39,733 nt of DNA from Chitinophagales bacterium (lineage in GTDB: Bacteria; Bacteroidota; Bacteroidia; Chitinophagales; JADIYW01). The position numbers and the translations under genes were made by a program. Position 1 is the stretch's first letter. Each line of letters starts with the position of its first letter. The notes below the pieces were generated by a model. It did no database searches and was not told where the DNA came from. It was given only the letters and a program-made list of their open reading frames with translations. Shown here piece by piece: positions 16,245 to 26,583 of this stretch. Location: the NCBI GenBank assembly GCA_023957215.1, contig JAMLHH010000027.1:1-39733 (forward strand), in the 5' to 3' direction.

Positions 16245-19200
16245 GAATTTCAGACTTAGCTGACAATAGAAAACGCTCTCTACCCAAGCAAGAACCTATT
16301 GCTATTATCGGAATAGGATGTAAGTATTCTGATGAAATCAATAACTTAAATGATTTTTGGGAAGTTTTAATTCAGAAAAAGAGTACTTTATCAAGAGTCC
16401 CTGAAGATAGATTCCCCGACATTGATACACTTGTTGATGCAGAAAGAGGTTATAGAAAAATCGTCAGTGACCAAGGTGCATGGATAAAAAATCTTAAAGA
16501 ATTTGATGCCAAATTTTTTAATATCTCTCCGCGTGAAGCTGCAAAGGTGGACCCACATCAAAGATTGATGTTGGAAGTGAGCTATCAAGCTATCGAAGAT
16601 GCAGGTTTAAAATTAGAAGATATTTGGGGTTCACGAACCGGTGTTTATGCCGGTATGTGGTCAAGTGATTTTGAACATGTATTGACCAATTCAAAAGATG
16701 ATATTGATGTCTATTCTACAACAGGTAGCGGCAGATATGCGGCTGCCGGAAGACTTGCCTACTTTTTCAATTTACAAGGTCCTACTTTTACCATAGATAC
16801 AGCTTGTTCTACATCTTTGGTTGCTATACACTTGGCTGCACAAAGTTTGCATTTGAACGAATGTGACATGGCTTTATGCTCGGCTGCTAACCTCATCTTA
16901 GATCCTTTTATCTCAATAGGATATTCCCGTTCAAGACTTTTGTCGGATTATGGTAGATGTAAATTTACTGCCAAAGATCCAAGTGGCTATGTCAGAACGG
17001 AAGGAGCAGCGACCGTTGTATTAAAAAGATTGAGTGATGCTCAAAGAGATGGTGATTTTATTTATGGAGTGATTCCGGGTTCTGCATGTAATAGCGATGG
17101 GCAGTCTCATAGACACATGTTGGCACCCAGTGCAATCACGCAAGAAATTATGATAAAGGATGCACTCAACAGAGCGCATGTCAAAGCTACCGATATCCAA
17201 TATGTAGAGGCGCATGGTACAGGAACTAAAGCCGGAGATCCGATAGAGATTGCTTCTATTTCTGCCGCCATCAACGAAGGGAGAGATGCGGATGATACTT
17301 TTTATGTGGGTTCGGTGAAAACGAATATTGGTCACACCGAGGCTGCTTCCGGTCTTGCCGGATTGATAAAGGTGATTTTGTCTATTCAAAACCGGAAAAT
17401 TCCTGCCAGTCTCTATTCTGACGGAGAACGAAATCCTAAAATTCCTTGGAATGATTTGATACTCAAAGTTCCTTCTGATGCGGTCGATTGGCCACATCCT
17501 GATAAACCTTTGATGGCAGGTCTTAACTCTTTTGGTATTTCAGGTACAAATGCACATCTTATTATTCAAGAAGCACCTGAAAGAAAAATCAATTCTAATC
17601 CTGTAAAAAGTCAATATAATATTCTACCTATTTCCGCTTTGAATGAAGCTTCGCTACAAGCATATTCAAAGTTGTATTTGCCATTGTTTGAAAAGACAAG
17701 TAGTGATGATGAGCTTTTAAATTTGGTGAAAAATATTTCCATCAGAAAAGCAGATTTGCCATATCGTGCTGCTATCATTTTCCAAAATAAAGCTGATATC
17801 ATTGAGTCTTTGCAAGCTATCATTGATAAGAAAAATGATAGTCGTGTCTTAACGGGCTATAATGAGAAAAAAGGACGAACGGCTTTGGTTTTTCCGGGTC
17901 AAGGTGCGCAATGGTTGGGAATGGGAAAAGAGTTGTATGAAAAAGATGCAACTTTCAAAAATAGTATAGATAGCTTTTCAAAAGCTTGCCAGTCGTTTGT
18001 GGATTGGTCCATCAGTGAAGAGATTTTCTCTGAAAATGGACTGAGTGGAATCGATAGAATCCAACCTTGCCTATTAGCGATTGAGATTGCATTAGCGGAA
18101 TGGTGGAGAGCGTTGGGACTCAATTTTAAAGCTGTGATAGGTCATAGCATGGGAGAAGTGGGGGCAGCTTATCTTGCCGGGAATATTTCACTTGAAACAG
18201 CCGCTGAAATTATCTGCAAGCGTAGTTTGTTGATGAAAAAGACGGCCGGACAAGGCGCAATGGCATACATGGGTATGGCTCCCGAAAAAGTAATTCCACA
18301 ACTTGAAAAGTACGATGGTCTTGTGGAAATAGGTGTCAACAACAGTCCTACCTCTTGTGTGATTTCGGGTGAACCGAATGCAATTGATAAAATCTGTCAG
18401 CATTTTGAATTAGAGGAAGCTTTTGTGAGAAAGATAAAAGTAGATGTAGCCTCTCATAGTTATCAAATGCAGGAGATTCAAGATGAATTGGTACAAAACA
18501 TTCAAGTCAGTCCGAAAGAATCTGAAATGGAATTCTATTCCTGTGTAAAAGCTCAGCGATTGTCAGGTGAAAGCTTAGATGCAATATATTGGGGGCAAAA
18601 TTTAAGACAGACGGTACAGTTTGCAAAAACAGTCCAGCAAATGATGGAGGATAGTTATTTGCATTTTGTAGAAGTAAGTCCACATCCTACTTTATTGCAA
18701 CCTATTCTTGAAAATGCAGAAAGTTTATCTACTGAAGTTTATACCGTAGGGAGTTTAGAGAGAAATAAAGATGCTATCGAAACCAGCATTTTTAAGATAG
18801 CGGAATATTTTGTAAATGGGGGAAGCATACACTGGAAACAGTTTTATGATTTGAATTTTACCAAGATATTACTTCCGGCATATCCTTGGCAAAAAGTTCA
18901 TTATTGGGTGGAGGAAAATGCCGATTTATCAGAGGGTAGTTCATTGAAGACGGTTCGGAAAAATTCAAGTCATCCTTTTTTGAAACAAGCGGTCTATTTA
19001 CCTTCATCTTTACATCAGTATTTATGGGAAACAGATATTAGTCTCCAAGAGTTTCCGTTTTTGAAAGATCACAAAATAGATGATGCGATAGTTTTTCCGG
19101 GAGCAGGTTTTATTGAAATAATCTGGGCTGCGGTATATGATACTTTTGGCAAAGTGAATTACCTGATTGAAAATATAGAATTGCTAAATGCTTTAGTCAT

Positions 19201-22200
19201 TCCCGAAAATGAAAGTGTCACAATACAAATTTCACTAAAACAAGAAATCGGTGATACTTATTCGATTAGAATTTATGGCTATCAAAGAGAAAATGATACG
19301 AATGAATGGATAGAATATGCCCATGCAGATGTTCAAACCAATGTGAAACAAAAGACTGTTTTATCGGATTTCGATATCCAAATTGATAACAATCCGGTAA
19401 AAAATATTAATTATACAAAAGAGCAACACTACCAAAATACCAAGGAGATAGATTTACCTTATGGTGAAAGTTTTCAGACGGTTTCCGATTTAATGGTACA
19501 AGGGAAATTGTTCAAAGCTGATATAGAGACTACCGAAAAAACTTCTCATTCTATATCTAAATTTTTTGTACATCCTGCCATTTTGGATGGTTTTATCCAA
19601 GTTTTTTTAGCAGAAAGATATGTAGATATAAATAAAGGAACATTTGTTCCGGTGAGTGTGGGTAAAGCGATACTACACAATTTAAGTAAAAATATATCTA
19701 AAGGAAAAGCACTTATAAAAATCACTTCTGACGAAGCAGATAAGATTCGGGGGAATGGGATCTTCTATAGTGAAACAGGTGAGAAAATATTAGAGTTTCA
19801 AGGTTTTGAGTTAGCCAGATTGATAAAAAATACGGATGATGAAGAAAAGAAATCCGAGCAACTTTTATATGAAACTATTTTTATTGAAAAAGAACGACCT
19901 ACAAAAACTATAAAGAAAGTTTTACTCTTTGTAGCAGATGATTTGGACGAGGCTGTCATTCAAAGTATTGCGCCAAAATATATTGTCAGGAAAGGAGGTC
20001 ATTTTTCCCGAGAAGAAAATACATTTACTATTCACGCTTCAGAATATGATGACTACACAAAATTATTTGACATAGTAAGAAATGAAATAGATACCGTCAT
20101 TCACACTTGGAATATCGATGAAACAGCTATTTCAGGTTTGCCTTCACAAGAAAATACAACTCTGTCAGTTGTAAGAATAATTAAGGCATTGACTTTTGCT
20201 AATGCTGCTGCCAGACTTTGGGTATTGACCGATAATGAAGAGCAATTTCCTGCACAAGCAACTGTCGGTGGACTTTTAAATGTAGTGAGAAATGAACATC
20301 CTGAACTCCATGCTTCGCTGATTCAGGTAAGTGATGGTGATTACTCGTCTGCCGTTGATATTTTATTGAGTGATACAGATGAAAATTCTTGGATTATCAA
20401 TGACGATGAAATACAAGTCGAACGTTTAAGTCCTTTGAATTTGGATAAAGAAACGGAAGCGCTTGTCAATCGACCGTTAAAAGAGAATGAATCTTTTGAA
20501 GTTTATACAAAAGAACCCGGCTTGCTTTCCAACTTATCGTATCGGAAAACTCAAGTTCCATTAGTCAGAGATGATGAAGTGCATGTGAAAATAAAAGCCG
20601 TAGGTGTCAACTTTATGAACTTGATGTCTGCACTCGGTATTTATCCCGGAAAGGTCAAAGGCTTTGGTACTTTGGGTATAGAATGTGTCGGTGTTGTGGA
20701 AGCAGTGGGCAAGGATGTTACTCATCTACGAGTAGGAGATAGGGTGATGGGAATGGCCTATCATACCATGACATCCGACCTTGCTGTAAAAGCTTCTTTA
20801 TTACGTCGTATTCCGGACAAGATGAGTTTTGATGAAGCTGCGACCATCCCGGTTGTTTTCTTGACCGCTTATTACGGTTTGGTGGATTTAGCGAGATTAC
20901 AAAAAGCTGAGCGGGTATTGATACATTCTGCGACTGGAGGCGTAGGTTTGGCTGCTATACAAATTGCAAAACTTCTCAATGCCGAAATCTTCGCTACGGC
21001 GGGTTCCGATGAAAAACGTGAATATTTAAGAAGCTTGGGTATCCAACATGTGTATGATTCCAGAAGTGTGGAATTTGCGGAGCAAATCATGCAGGATACA
21101 AAAGGTGAAGGTATCGATGTGGTACTCAATTCACTCACAGGTAGTGCTATGAGCAAGAGTATGGAACTTTTGAGAGACTTCGGTCGCTTTATAGAAATAG
21201 GTAAAAAAGATATCTACGAAAACTCGCATATTGGTTTGAGTGTCTTCCAAAAAGGATTGAGCTACTCTATGATAGACTTTGAGAAGATGGTTTTTGAAAG
21301 ACCTCAATTGGTAGGAGAATTGTTGGAAGAACTGCTCAATTTCTTTGAAAATGGAGACTTGTTGCCCTTGAATAAAAAGGTTTATCTCGTTTCTGAAATA
21401 CAAGACGCTTTCGATTATATGTCCAAAGCAAAACACATCGGTAAAGTTGTTATTCATTTGGATGATGAAAATGTCCATGTAGAAGAAATTGTTTCAGGTA
21501 ACTCTATCAAACCCAATTCTACTTATCTGATAACAGGTGGATATGGTGCTTTGGGGCTGGCTGTTGCTCAATATTTAGTGAAAAATGGTGTCAAGAGATT
21601 GGTACTTATCGGTAGATCAGGTCGTTCCAATCATCCTATCATCAAAGAGTTAGAAAACGCAGGTGCTGAAGTTGTAATTGCAAAAGCAGATGTCAGTGAG
21701 AGAGACGAATTAGAAAGTTTGTTTACGGAGTATTATAACGAGCAATATCCATATAGAGGAGTGTTTCATTTAGCCGGAATACTAGAAGATTCGTCTATTC
21801 TTAATTTAGATGATGATACTTATTACAAAGTGATTAGTCCAAAAGTTTTAGGTGCTTACAATCTTCACATTGTATCTCAACCGTATGAAGTAGAACACTT
21901 TGTACTGTTTAGCTCTTCTACCATTTTATTTGGTTCACCGGGTCAAATGGCTTATGTCGCAGCTAATAAATACATGGATGCCTTGGCCCAATATAGAAAT
22001 AGGATGGGACTTCCTGCACAGTCTGTACAGTGGGGAACTATTTCTGAAATAGGTTTGGCTGCCTCAGAAACCAATAGATTAGATAGGTTAAAAGAGGAAG
22101 GCGTTGCACCGGTTAACCCGAGAGAATGTATCAGTTTGTTAGACAAAATTTTACAGTCAGATCAGATTGTAAGCGGTGCGTTTAGATTTGATGTGGCAAA

Positions 22201-22849
22201 ATGGGAACAAGTCTATCCTGCCGTTCAGAAAAATCATTTTTATGACTTGATAAGAGAAGAAAAGGTAGAAAGTGATGTCGAATCTGAAACAATTATCAAA
22301 GAAGATAGTATGATAGATGTTCTTTCCAATATTGCTGATTTGGATGTTAGAAAATCAACTTTAGAAGAACAGTTGAAAGCACAGGTGGCCAAAGTTGTGA
22401 AATCTAATCCGGATGAAATTCATGTCAAAACGAGCTTCAAGTCTTTGGGAATAGATTCTTTGATGTCTATCCAATTAAAAAACCAGTTAGAAAAAGAATA
22501 TCAAACAAATCTGACTGTTACAACTTTTTGGACTTATGCCAATATTCGTGACTACGCTACTTTTTTACTCAAAAAACTCAACTTAGCTCAAGCTTTTGAA
22601 GAAAAGATAGAAGTAAAACCTGTTCAAGAAGAAGTTAAAGAAGTGCTTATAGAGCAAAAGCTTTCTGAACAGAAAGTTGAACCGAATGATGAAAAGAAAG
22701 ATGTGGGTCAAGCAGTTGAGAAAGTGGATGACATAGCGGTTGAAAGTGTATCATCTGACACAAAAGACAAACAATCAGAAGATGATTTATCATTGGATGA
22801 GTTGAGCAAACTTTTAGATGACGAGTTGAATGATTTGTTAGGAGAGTAA
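16241..22849 (+). CDS. Single-module, fully reducing type I polyketide synthase (KS-AT-DH-psiKR-ER-KR-ACP)
   Basis: A 2202-residue megasynthase. The ketosynthase has a complete triad (Cys189 in DTACSTS, His325, His365). The acyltransferase has Ser636 in GHSMGE and VASH at 736-739, a motif class usually linked to methylmalonyl-CoA. The dehydratase keeps His944 and Asp1116 (DGFIQ) but has Asp in place of Gly in HxxxGxxxxP. A structural pseudo-KR precedes an enoylreductase with HSATGGVG at 1562-1569. The ketoreductase has GGYGALG at 1766-1772 with Ser1892, Tyr1905 and Asn1909. The ACP carries its phosphopantetheine serine at 2073. An acidic tail (about 2110-2202) ends SLDELSKLLDDELNDLLGE. There is no thioesterase, loading module or methyltransferase. 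It probably acts iteratively to make a saturated, possibly methyl-branched acyl chain. It lies 50 bases behind the Wzz-like gene. Confidence 0.92.
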   Translation: MRISDLADNRKRSLPKQEPIAIIGIGCKYSDEINNLNDFWEVLIQKKSTLSRVPEDRFPDIDTLVDAERGYRKIVSDQGAWIKNLKEFDAKFFNISPREAAKVDPHQRLMLEVSYQAIEDAGLKLEDIWGSRTGVYAGMWSSDFEHVLTNSKDDIDVYSTTGSGRYAAAGRLAYFFNLQGPTFTIDTACSTSLVAIHLAAQSLHLNECDMALCSAANLILDPFISIGYSRSRLLSDYGRCKFTAKDPSGYVRTEGAATVVLKRLSDAQRDGDFIYGVIPGSACNSDGQSHRHMLAPSAITQEIMIKDALNRAHVKATDIQYVEAHGTGTKAGDPIEIASISAAINEGRDADDTFYVGSVKTNIGHTEAASGLAGLIKVILSIQNRKIPASLYSDGERNPKIPWNDLILKVPSDAVDWPHPDKPLMAGLNSFGISGTNAHLIIQEAPERKINSNPVKSQYNILPISALNEASLQAYSKLYLPLFEKTSSDDELLNLVKNISIRKADLPYRAAIIFQNKADIIESLQAIIDKKNDSRVLTGYNEKKGRTALVFPGQGAQWLGMGKELYEKDATFKNSIDSFSKACQSFVDWSISEEIFSENGLSGIDRIQPCLLAIEIALAEWWRALGLNFKAVIGHSMGEVGAAYLAGNISLETAAEIICKRSLLMKKTAGQGAMAYMGMAPEKVIPQLEKYDGLVEIGVNNSPTSCVISGEPNAIDKICQHFELEEAFVRKIKVDVASHSYQMQEIQDELVQNIQVSPKESEMEFYSCVKAQRLSGESLDAIYWGQNLRQTVQFAKTVQQMMEDSYLHFVEVSPHPTLLQPILENAESLSTEVYTVGSLERNKDAIETSIFKIAEYFVNGGSIHWKQFYDLNFTKILLPAYPWQKVHYWVEENADLSEGSSLKTVRKNSSHPFLKQAVYLPSSLHQYLWETDISLQEFPFLKDHKIDDAIVFPGAGFIEIIWAAVYDTFGKVNYLIENIELLNALVIPENESVTIQISLKQEIGDTYSIRIYGYQRENDTNEWIEYAHADVQTNVKQKTVLSDFDIQIDNNPVKNINYTKEQHYQNTKEIDLPYGESFQTVSDLMVQGKLFKADIETTEKTSHSISKFFVHPAILDGFIQVFLAERYVDINKGTFVPVSVGKAILHNLSKNISKGKALIKITSDEADKIRGNGIFYSETGEKILEFQGFELARLIKNTDDEEKKSEQLLYETIFIEKERPTKTIKKVLLFVADDLDEAVIQSIAPKYIVRKGGHFSREENTFTIHASEYDDYTKLFDIVRNEIDTVIHTWNIDETAISGLPSQENTTLSVVRIIKALTFANAAARLWVLTDNEEQFPAQATVGGLLNVVRNEHPELHASLIQVSDGDYSSAVDILLSDTDENSWIINDDEIQVERLSPLNLDKETEALVNRPLKENESFEVYTKEPGLLSNLSYRKTQVPLVRDDEVHVKIKAVGVNFMNLMSALGIYPGKVKGFGTLGIECVGVVEAVGKDVTHLRVGDRVMGMAYHTMTSDLAVKASLLRRIPDKMSFDEAATIPVVFLTAYYGLVDLARLQKAERVLIHSATGGVGLAAIQIAKLLNAEIFATAGSDEKREYLRSLGIQHVYDSRSVEFAEQIMQDTKGEGIDVVLNSLTGSAMSKSMELLRDFGRFIEIGKKDIYENSHIGLSVFQKGLSYSMIDFEKMVFERPQLVGELLEELLNFFENGDLLPLNKKVYLVSEIQDAFDYMSKAKHIGKVVIHLDDENVHVEEIVSGNSIKPNSTYLITGGYGALGLAVAQYLVKNGVKRLVLIGRSGRSNHPIIKELENAGAEVVIAKADVSERDELESLFTEYYNEQYPYRGVFHLAGILEDSSILNLDDDTYYKVISPKVLGAYNLHIVSQPYEVEHFVLFSSSTILFGSPGQMAYVAANKYMDALAQYRNRMGLPAQSVQWGTISEIGLAASETNRLDRLKEEGVAPVNPRECISLLDKILQSDQIVSGAFRFDVAKWEQVYPAVQKNHFYDLIREEKVESDVESETIIKEDSMIDVLSNIADLDVRKSTLEEQLKAQVAKVVKSNPDEIHVKTSFKSLGIDSLMSIQLKNQLEKEYQTNLTVTTFWTYANIRDYATFLLKKLNLAQAFEEKIEVKPVQEEVKEVLIEQKLSEQKVEPNDEKKDVGQAVEKVDDIAVESVSSDTKDKQSEDDLSLDELSKLLDDELNDLLGE

Positions 22850-23009
22850 GATCTTGCGCCTTGATATTTCAAACGTTATTTTTTTATTACGGATACCCAT
22901 TAAATACCTAATTATTACCTAATTTTTACCAAAAGTATGACGTTTCATTTTTTTTGAGACAAACTTATGCTTACTTTCGTAGTTTAGAATGAATATAAAC
23001 TAGTGTGGT

Positions 23010-24455
23010 ATGAATGAAACAGATCAAATCCTAGAAAACATCGGTACTACCGAATACAAATATGGATTTGTAACCGATATAGAACAAGAGTTTGCACCAA
23101 AGGGTTTAAATGAAGATATTATACGATTTATATCTGAAAAGAAAGGCGAACCCGAATGGATGACAGAGTGGAGATTAAAAGCTTATAAAGTTTGGTCACG
23201 AATGAAAGCACCTAATTGGGCACATTTGAATTTGCGTGAGATAGACTATCAAGATATTATTTATTACGCAGCTCCTAAACCCAAAGAAGAGAAAAAGAGT
23301 TTAGACGAGGTTGATCCTGAACTTTTGAAAACATTTGAAAAATTGGGAATTTCTCTTGAAGAGCAAAAAAGACTGTCGGGTGTCGCTATGGATGTCGTAG
23401 TGGATAGCGTCTCCGTAAAGACTACCTTTCAAAAAACCTTGAAAGAGAAAGGAATCATCTTTTGTTCCATGAGCGAAGCTATCAGAGAGCATGGTGACTT
23501 GGTCAGACAATATATAGGTTCGGTTGTTCCTGCAAATGATAATTTCTTTGCCGCACTCAATAGTGCCGTTTTTAGTGACGGCTCATTCTGTTATATTCCG
23601 AAAGGAGTAAGATGTCCGATGGAACTTTCTACTTATTTTAGAATCAATGCAGCAGGTACAGGACAGTTTGAGAGAACATTGTTGATTTGTGATGCAGGTG
23701 GTTATGTAAGTTATCTTGAAGGATGTACTGCACCCAGTAGAGACGAAAACCAACTTCATGCAGCAGTCGTAGAATTAATATGTATGGATGATGCAGAAAT
23801 TAAATACTCTACCGTTCAAAACTGGTATCCGGGAGATAAAGACGGCAAAGGTGGTGTCTATAATTTAGTAACCAAACGTGGAAAATGTCAAGGCAATAAT
23901 TCCAAAATTAGCTGGACACAAGTGGAAACAGGTTCGGCAATTACATGGAAATATCCAAGTTGTCTATTAATAGGTGATGGAGCTATAGGAGAATTTTATT
24001 CTGTAGCTGTCACAAATAATTACCAACAAGCTGATACAGGCACAAAAATGGAACACATCGGTAAAAACACGACGAGTCGTATTGTTTCCAAAGGTATCAG
24101 TATGGGTAAAAGTTCCAATAGTTATCGCGGATTGGTCAGAGTACATAAAACTGCCGACAATGCACGAAATTTTTCACAATGTGATTCGTTATTAATGAAT
24201 CCAAGTTGTGGTGCGCATACATTTCCCTATATGGAAGTTCATAATAAAAGTGCAAAAGTAGAACATGAAGCGACCACTTCTAAGATAGGTGACGATATTT
24301 TATTTTACTGTCAACAGAGGGGTTTAAGTGAAGAACAGGCCGTCTCCATGATAGTCAATGGCTTCTGTAAAGAGGTGATGGATAATTTGCCCATGGAATT
24401 TGCCGTAGAAGCAAGAAAATTATTGGAAATCTCATTAGAAGGTTCTGTGGGATAA
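23010..24455 (+). CDS. sufB: Fe-S cluster assembly scaffold SufB
   Basis: SufB is the scaffold core of the SufBC2D complex on which Fe-S clusters are built. The 481 residues have the usual length and hallmark blocks: [14 protein letters not shown] near the N terminus, [25 protein letters not shown], and the conserved C-terminal [25 protein letters not shown] region. It is first in a seven-gene operon and shares its fold with SufD downstream. Upstream, a TACTTTCG box (22972-22979) could be the -7 element, with TTTG at 22953-22956 somewhat close to it. No IscR/SufR-like regulator gene is adjacent. The 160-base gap after the PKS gene holds no clear terminator. Confidence 0.97.
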   Translation: MNETDQILENIGTTEYKYGFVTDIEQEFAPKGLNEDIIRFISEKKGEPEWMTEWRLKAYKVWSRMKAPNWAHLNLREIDYQDIIYYAAPKPKEEKKSLDEVDPELLKTFEKLGISLEEQKRLSGVAMDVVVDSVSVKTTFQKTLKEKGIIFCSMSEAIREHGDLVRQYIGSVVPANDNFFAALNSAVFSDGSFCYIPKGVRCPMELSTYFRINAAGTGQFERTLLICDAGGYVSYLEGCTAPSRDENQLHAAVVELICMDDAEIKYSTVQNWYPGDKDGKGGVYNLVTKRGKCQGNNSKISWTQVETGSAITWKYPSCLLIGDGAIGEFYSVAVTNNYQQADTGTKMEHIGKNTTSRIVSKGISMGKSSNSYRGLVRVHKTADNARNFSQCDSLLMNPSCGAHTFPYMEVHNKSAKVEHEATTSKIGDDILFYCQQRGLSEEQAVSMIVNGFCKEVMDNLPMEFAVEARKLLEISLEGSVG

Positions 24456-24500
24456 AGTTTTAAATACTATTTGAATAAAAATTAATTATAAAAGACGATT

Positions 24501-25256
24501 ATGTTAGATATACAAAATCTCAAAGCAGGAATAAATGGGAAAGAAATTCTTAAAGGATTAGATTTAAAAATCGGCGCAGGCGAGGTACATGCAATCATGG
24601 GTCCTAATGGTACCGGCAAAAGTACTTTGGGCAATATCTTGTCAGGTAGAGACGGATATGAAATTACTGATGGTTATGTGGATTTTGATGGATTAAATTT
24701 GTTGGAAATGGATCCCGAAGAAAGAGCACAAGCCGGTCTTTTTATGGCATTTCAATATCCGGTGGAAATTCCCGGTGTCAGCAATGCTAACTTTTTAAAG
24801 TCAGCGGTCAACGAAATTAGAAAAGCCAGAGGTGAAGAACCGATGCCGGCACCACAATTCTTAAAATTGCTTAGAGAAAAAATGGCATTGGTAGAAATGA
24901 AAAAGGACTTTATCGGTCGTTCTGTCAATGTAGGCTTTTCGGGTGGAGAAAAGAAGCGAAATGAGATTTTGCAAATGGCTGTTTTAAACCCTAAATTGGC
25001 TATCTTGGATGAAACAGACTCAGGATTGGATATAGATGCCTTGAGAATTGTTGCTAACGGTGTGAACAAACTCCGAACACCCAATAATTCTTTTATCGTG
25101 ATTACGCACTATCAAAGACTACTTGATTACATTGTACCTGACTTTGTACATGTGATGTATGAAGGTAGAATCGTAAAATCAGGCGACAAGACCTTGGCTT
25201 TGGAATTGGAAGCGAAAGGTTACGATTGGATAAAAGAAGAATTTGCTGCCATTTAA
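24501..25256 (+). CDS. sufC: Fe-S cluster assembly ATPase SufC
   Basis: SufC is the ABC-type ATPase that drives conformational change of the SufBCD scaffold. In 251 residues it shows Walker A GPNGTGKS (34-41), a Q-loop region ([13 protein letters not shown]), a SufC-type signature SGGEKKRNE, Walker [13 protein letters not shown] and the switch histidine in ITHYQRLL. It lies 45 bases behind sufB and 25 before sufD. Length and motifs are entirely typical. Confidence 0.97.
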   Translation: MLDIQNLKAGINGKEILKGLDLKIGAGEVHAIMGPNGTGKSTLGNILSGRDGYEITDGYVDFDGLNLLEMDPEERAQAGLFMAFQYPVEIPGVSNANFLKSAVNEIRKARGEEPMPAPQFLKLLREKMALVEMKKDFIGRSVNVGFSGGEKKRNEILQMAVLNPKLAILDETDSGLDIDALRIVANGVNKLRTPNNSFIVITHYQRLLDYIVPDFVHVMYEGRIVKSGDKTLALELEAKGYDWIKEEFAAI

Positions 25257-25281
25257 TTGAATTTTATAGAACGTACAAAAA

Positions 25282-26583
25282 ATGCCAATTACACAAGAAA
25301 AGACCGAATACAGCTTGGTCTTAGATCAAATCATCAGTAGTATTAAACTACCTGATAATATAGTAAATAAAAAAATGGAAGCTCTTTCCCACTTTGAGGA
25401 ATTACAGTTTCCAAGTATGAAAAATGAAGAGTGGAAATATACTTATCTCAGAAAGTTTTTAAAAAAAGGCTTCGCTCCCGAATTTATTTCGTATGACAAT
25501 GTAGAGGATGAAAAAATAAGGGAGAATTTACCTTTAGAAGCAGACGATGTCAATAGAATTGTTTTGGTAGATGGTATCTTTTCACCCGGACTATCTAATA
25601 TTCAAGCTTCCATCAATTACAATATCTCCTCTCTTTCTAAAAGTTGGGAGAAAAATATCACACTTGTAACAGATTCTTTTGCTCAATTGACAAAAGAAAA
25701 AAATCAGGCACTTACAAAATTGAATACTGCTCTCTGTCAAGACGGAGCTTTTATAGAAGTAACAGAAGGTCATTCGCTCAATTTGGAAGTGATATATGTA
25801 CAGACAGGTACAAAGAAAATATCTATGCCGAGACTCAATATTCATATTGATTCCAATGCCTATTTGAATATTGCAGAGCAACATATTGTACTGAAAGAAG
25901 GTAGTTTTACTAATATTGTGACAGAAGTCTTTTTGAAAGAAAATTCAAAATTAGAATGGGTGAAAATTCAGGACACCAAGTATGATTCACATATTCTGGA
26001 CTCTGTTTATGTATTACAAAATGCCAAAAGTAAATATCATTGTACTACTGTTTCATTGGATGGAGAATTGATGAGAAATAATCAATTTATCAAGGCGATA
26101 GGAGAAAAGGCTCATGCAGATTTAGGTGGCATCTATATTTTGGATGGCACTCAACAAGCTGATAATAATATTTTTATGGAGCATATCGCTCCCAATACCA
26201 CTTCTAATCAGTTGTACAAAGGTATCTTGGATGGTCAAAGTACGAGTTCATTTTACGGCTTGATTTATGTAGATGAATTAGCCCAAAAGACGGATGCTTT
26301 CCAATCTAATAAAAACATCTTGCAGTCAGATGATGCAAGTGCCAACTTTAGACCACAATTGGAAATTTATGCAGATGACGTAAAATGTAGTCACGGAGCT
26401 ACATCATCTGAGATAGAAGATCACGAACTTTTTTATCTAAGAAGTAGAGGTATCAGCAAAAAACAATCTAAAGCGTTGCTCATGTATGCTTTTGTATCAG
26501 ATGTAATAGAAGAAATTTTAAGCGAGTCACTAAAAGCTTGGGTGAGAGCAAGAATTGAATCAAAATTAAAAATAGAATTATAA
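25282..26583 (+). CDS. sufD: Fe-S cluster assembly protein SufD
   Basis: SufD is the partner of SufB in the scaffold and is involved in iron delivery. The 433-residue protein has a divergent N-terminal half with the recognisable NEEWKYTYLRKFL block, a beta-helix core, and the conserved C-terminal region with KCSHGATSSEIEDHELFYL and RSRGISKKQSKALLMYAF, matching the equivalent part of SufB. Its TAA overlaps the sufS ATG (TAATG at 26581-26585), a sign of translational coupling. Confidence 0.95.
   Translation: MPITQEKTEYSLVLDQIISSIKLPDNIVNKKMEALSHFEELQFPSMKNEEWKYTYLRKFLKKGFAPEFISYDNVEDEKIRENLPLEADDVNRIVLVDGIFSPGLSNIQASINYNISSLSKSWEKNITLVTDSFAQLTKEKNQALTKLNTALCQDGAFIEVTEGHSLNLEVIYVQTGTKKISMPRLNIHIDSNAYLNIAEQHIVLKEGSFTNIVTEVFLKENSKLEWVKIQDTKYDSHILDSVYVLQNAKSKYHCTTVSLDGELMRNNQFIKAIGEKAHADLGGIYILDGTQQADNNIFMEHIAPNTTSNQLYKGILDGQSTSSFYGLIYVDELAQKTDAFQSNKNILQSDDASANFRPQLEIYADDVKCSHGATSSEIEDHELFYLRSRGISKKQSKALLMYAFVSDVIEEILSESLKAWVRARIESKLKIEL

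Noticed and set aside
17021..17497. Long antisense frame (158 codons) inside the PKS gene
   Set aside because: It lies opposite conserved ketosynthase sequence; its translation looks like the mirror of that coding sequence, with no domain or promoter.
22850..23009. Terminator or small RNA between the PKS and sufB genes
   Set aside because: I looked for a stem with a T-tract and found only AT-rich sequence with loose ACCTAATT-like repetition.
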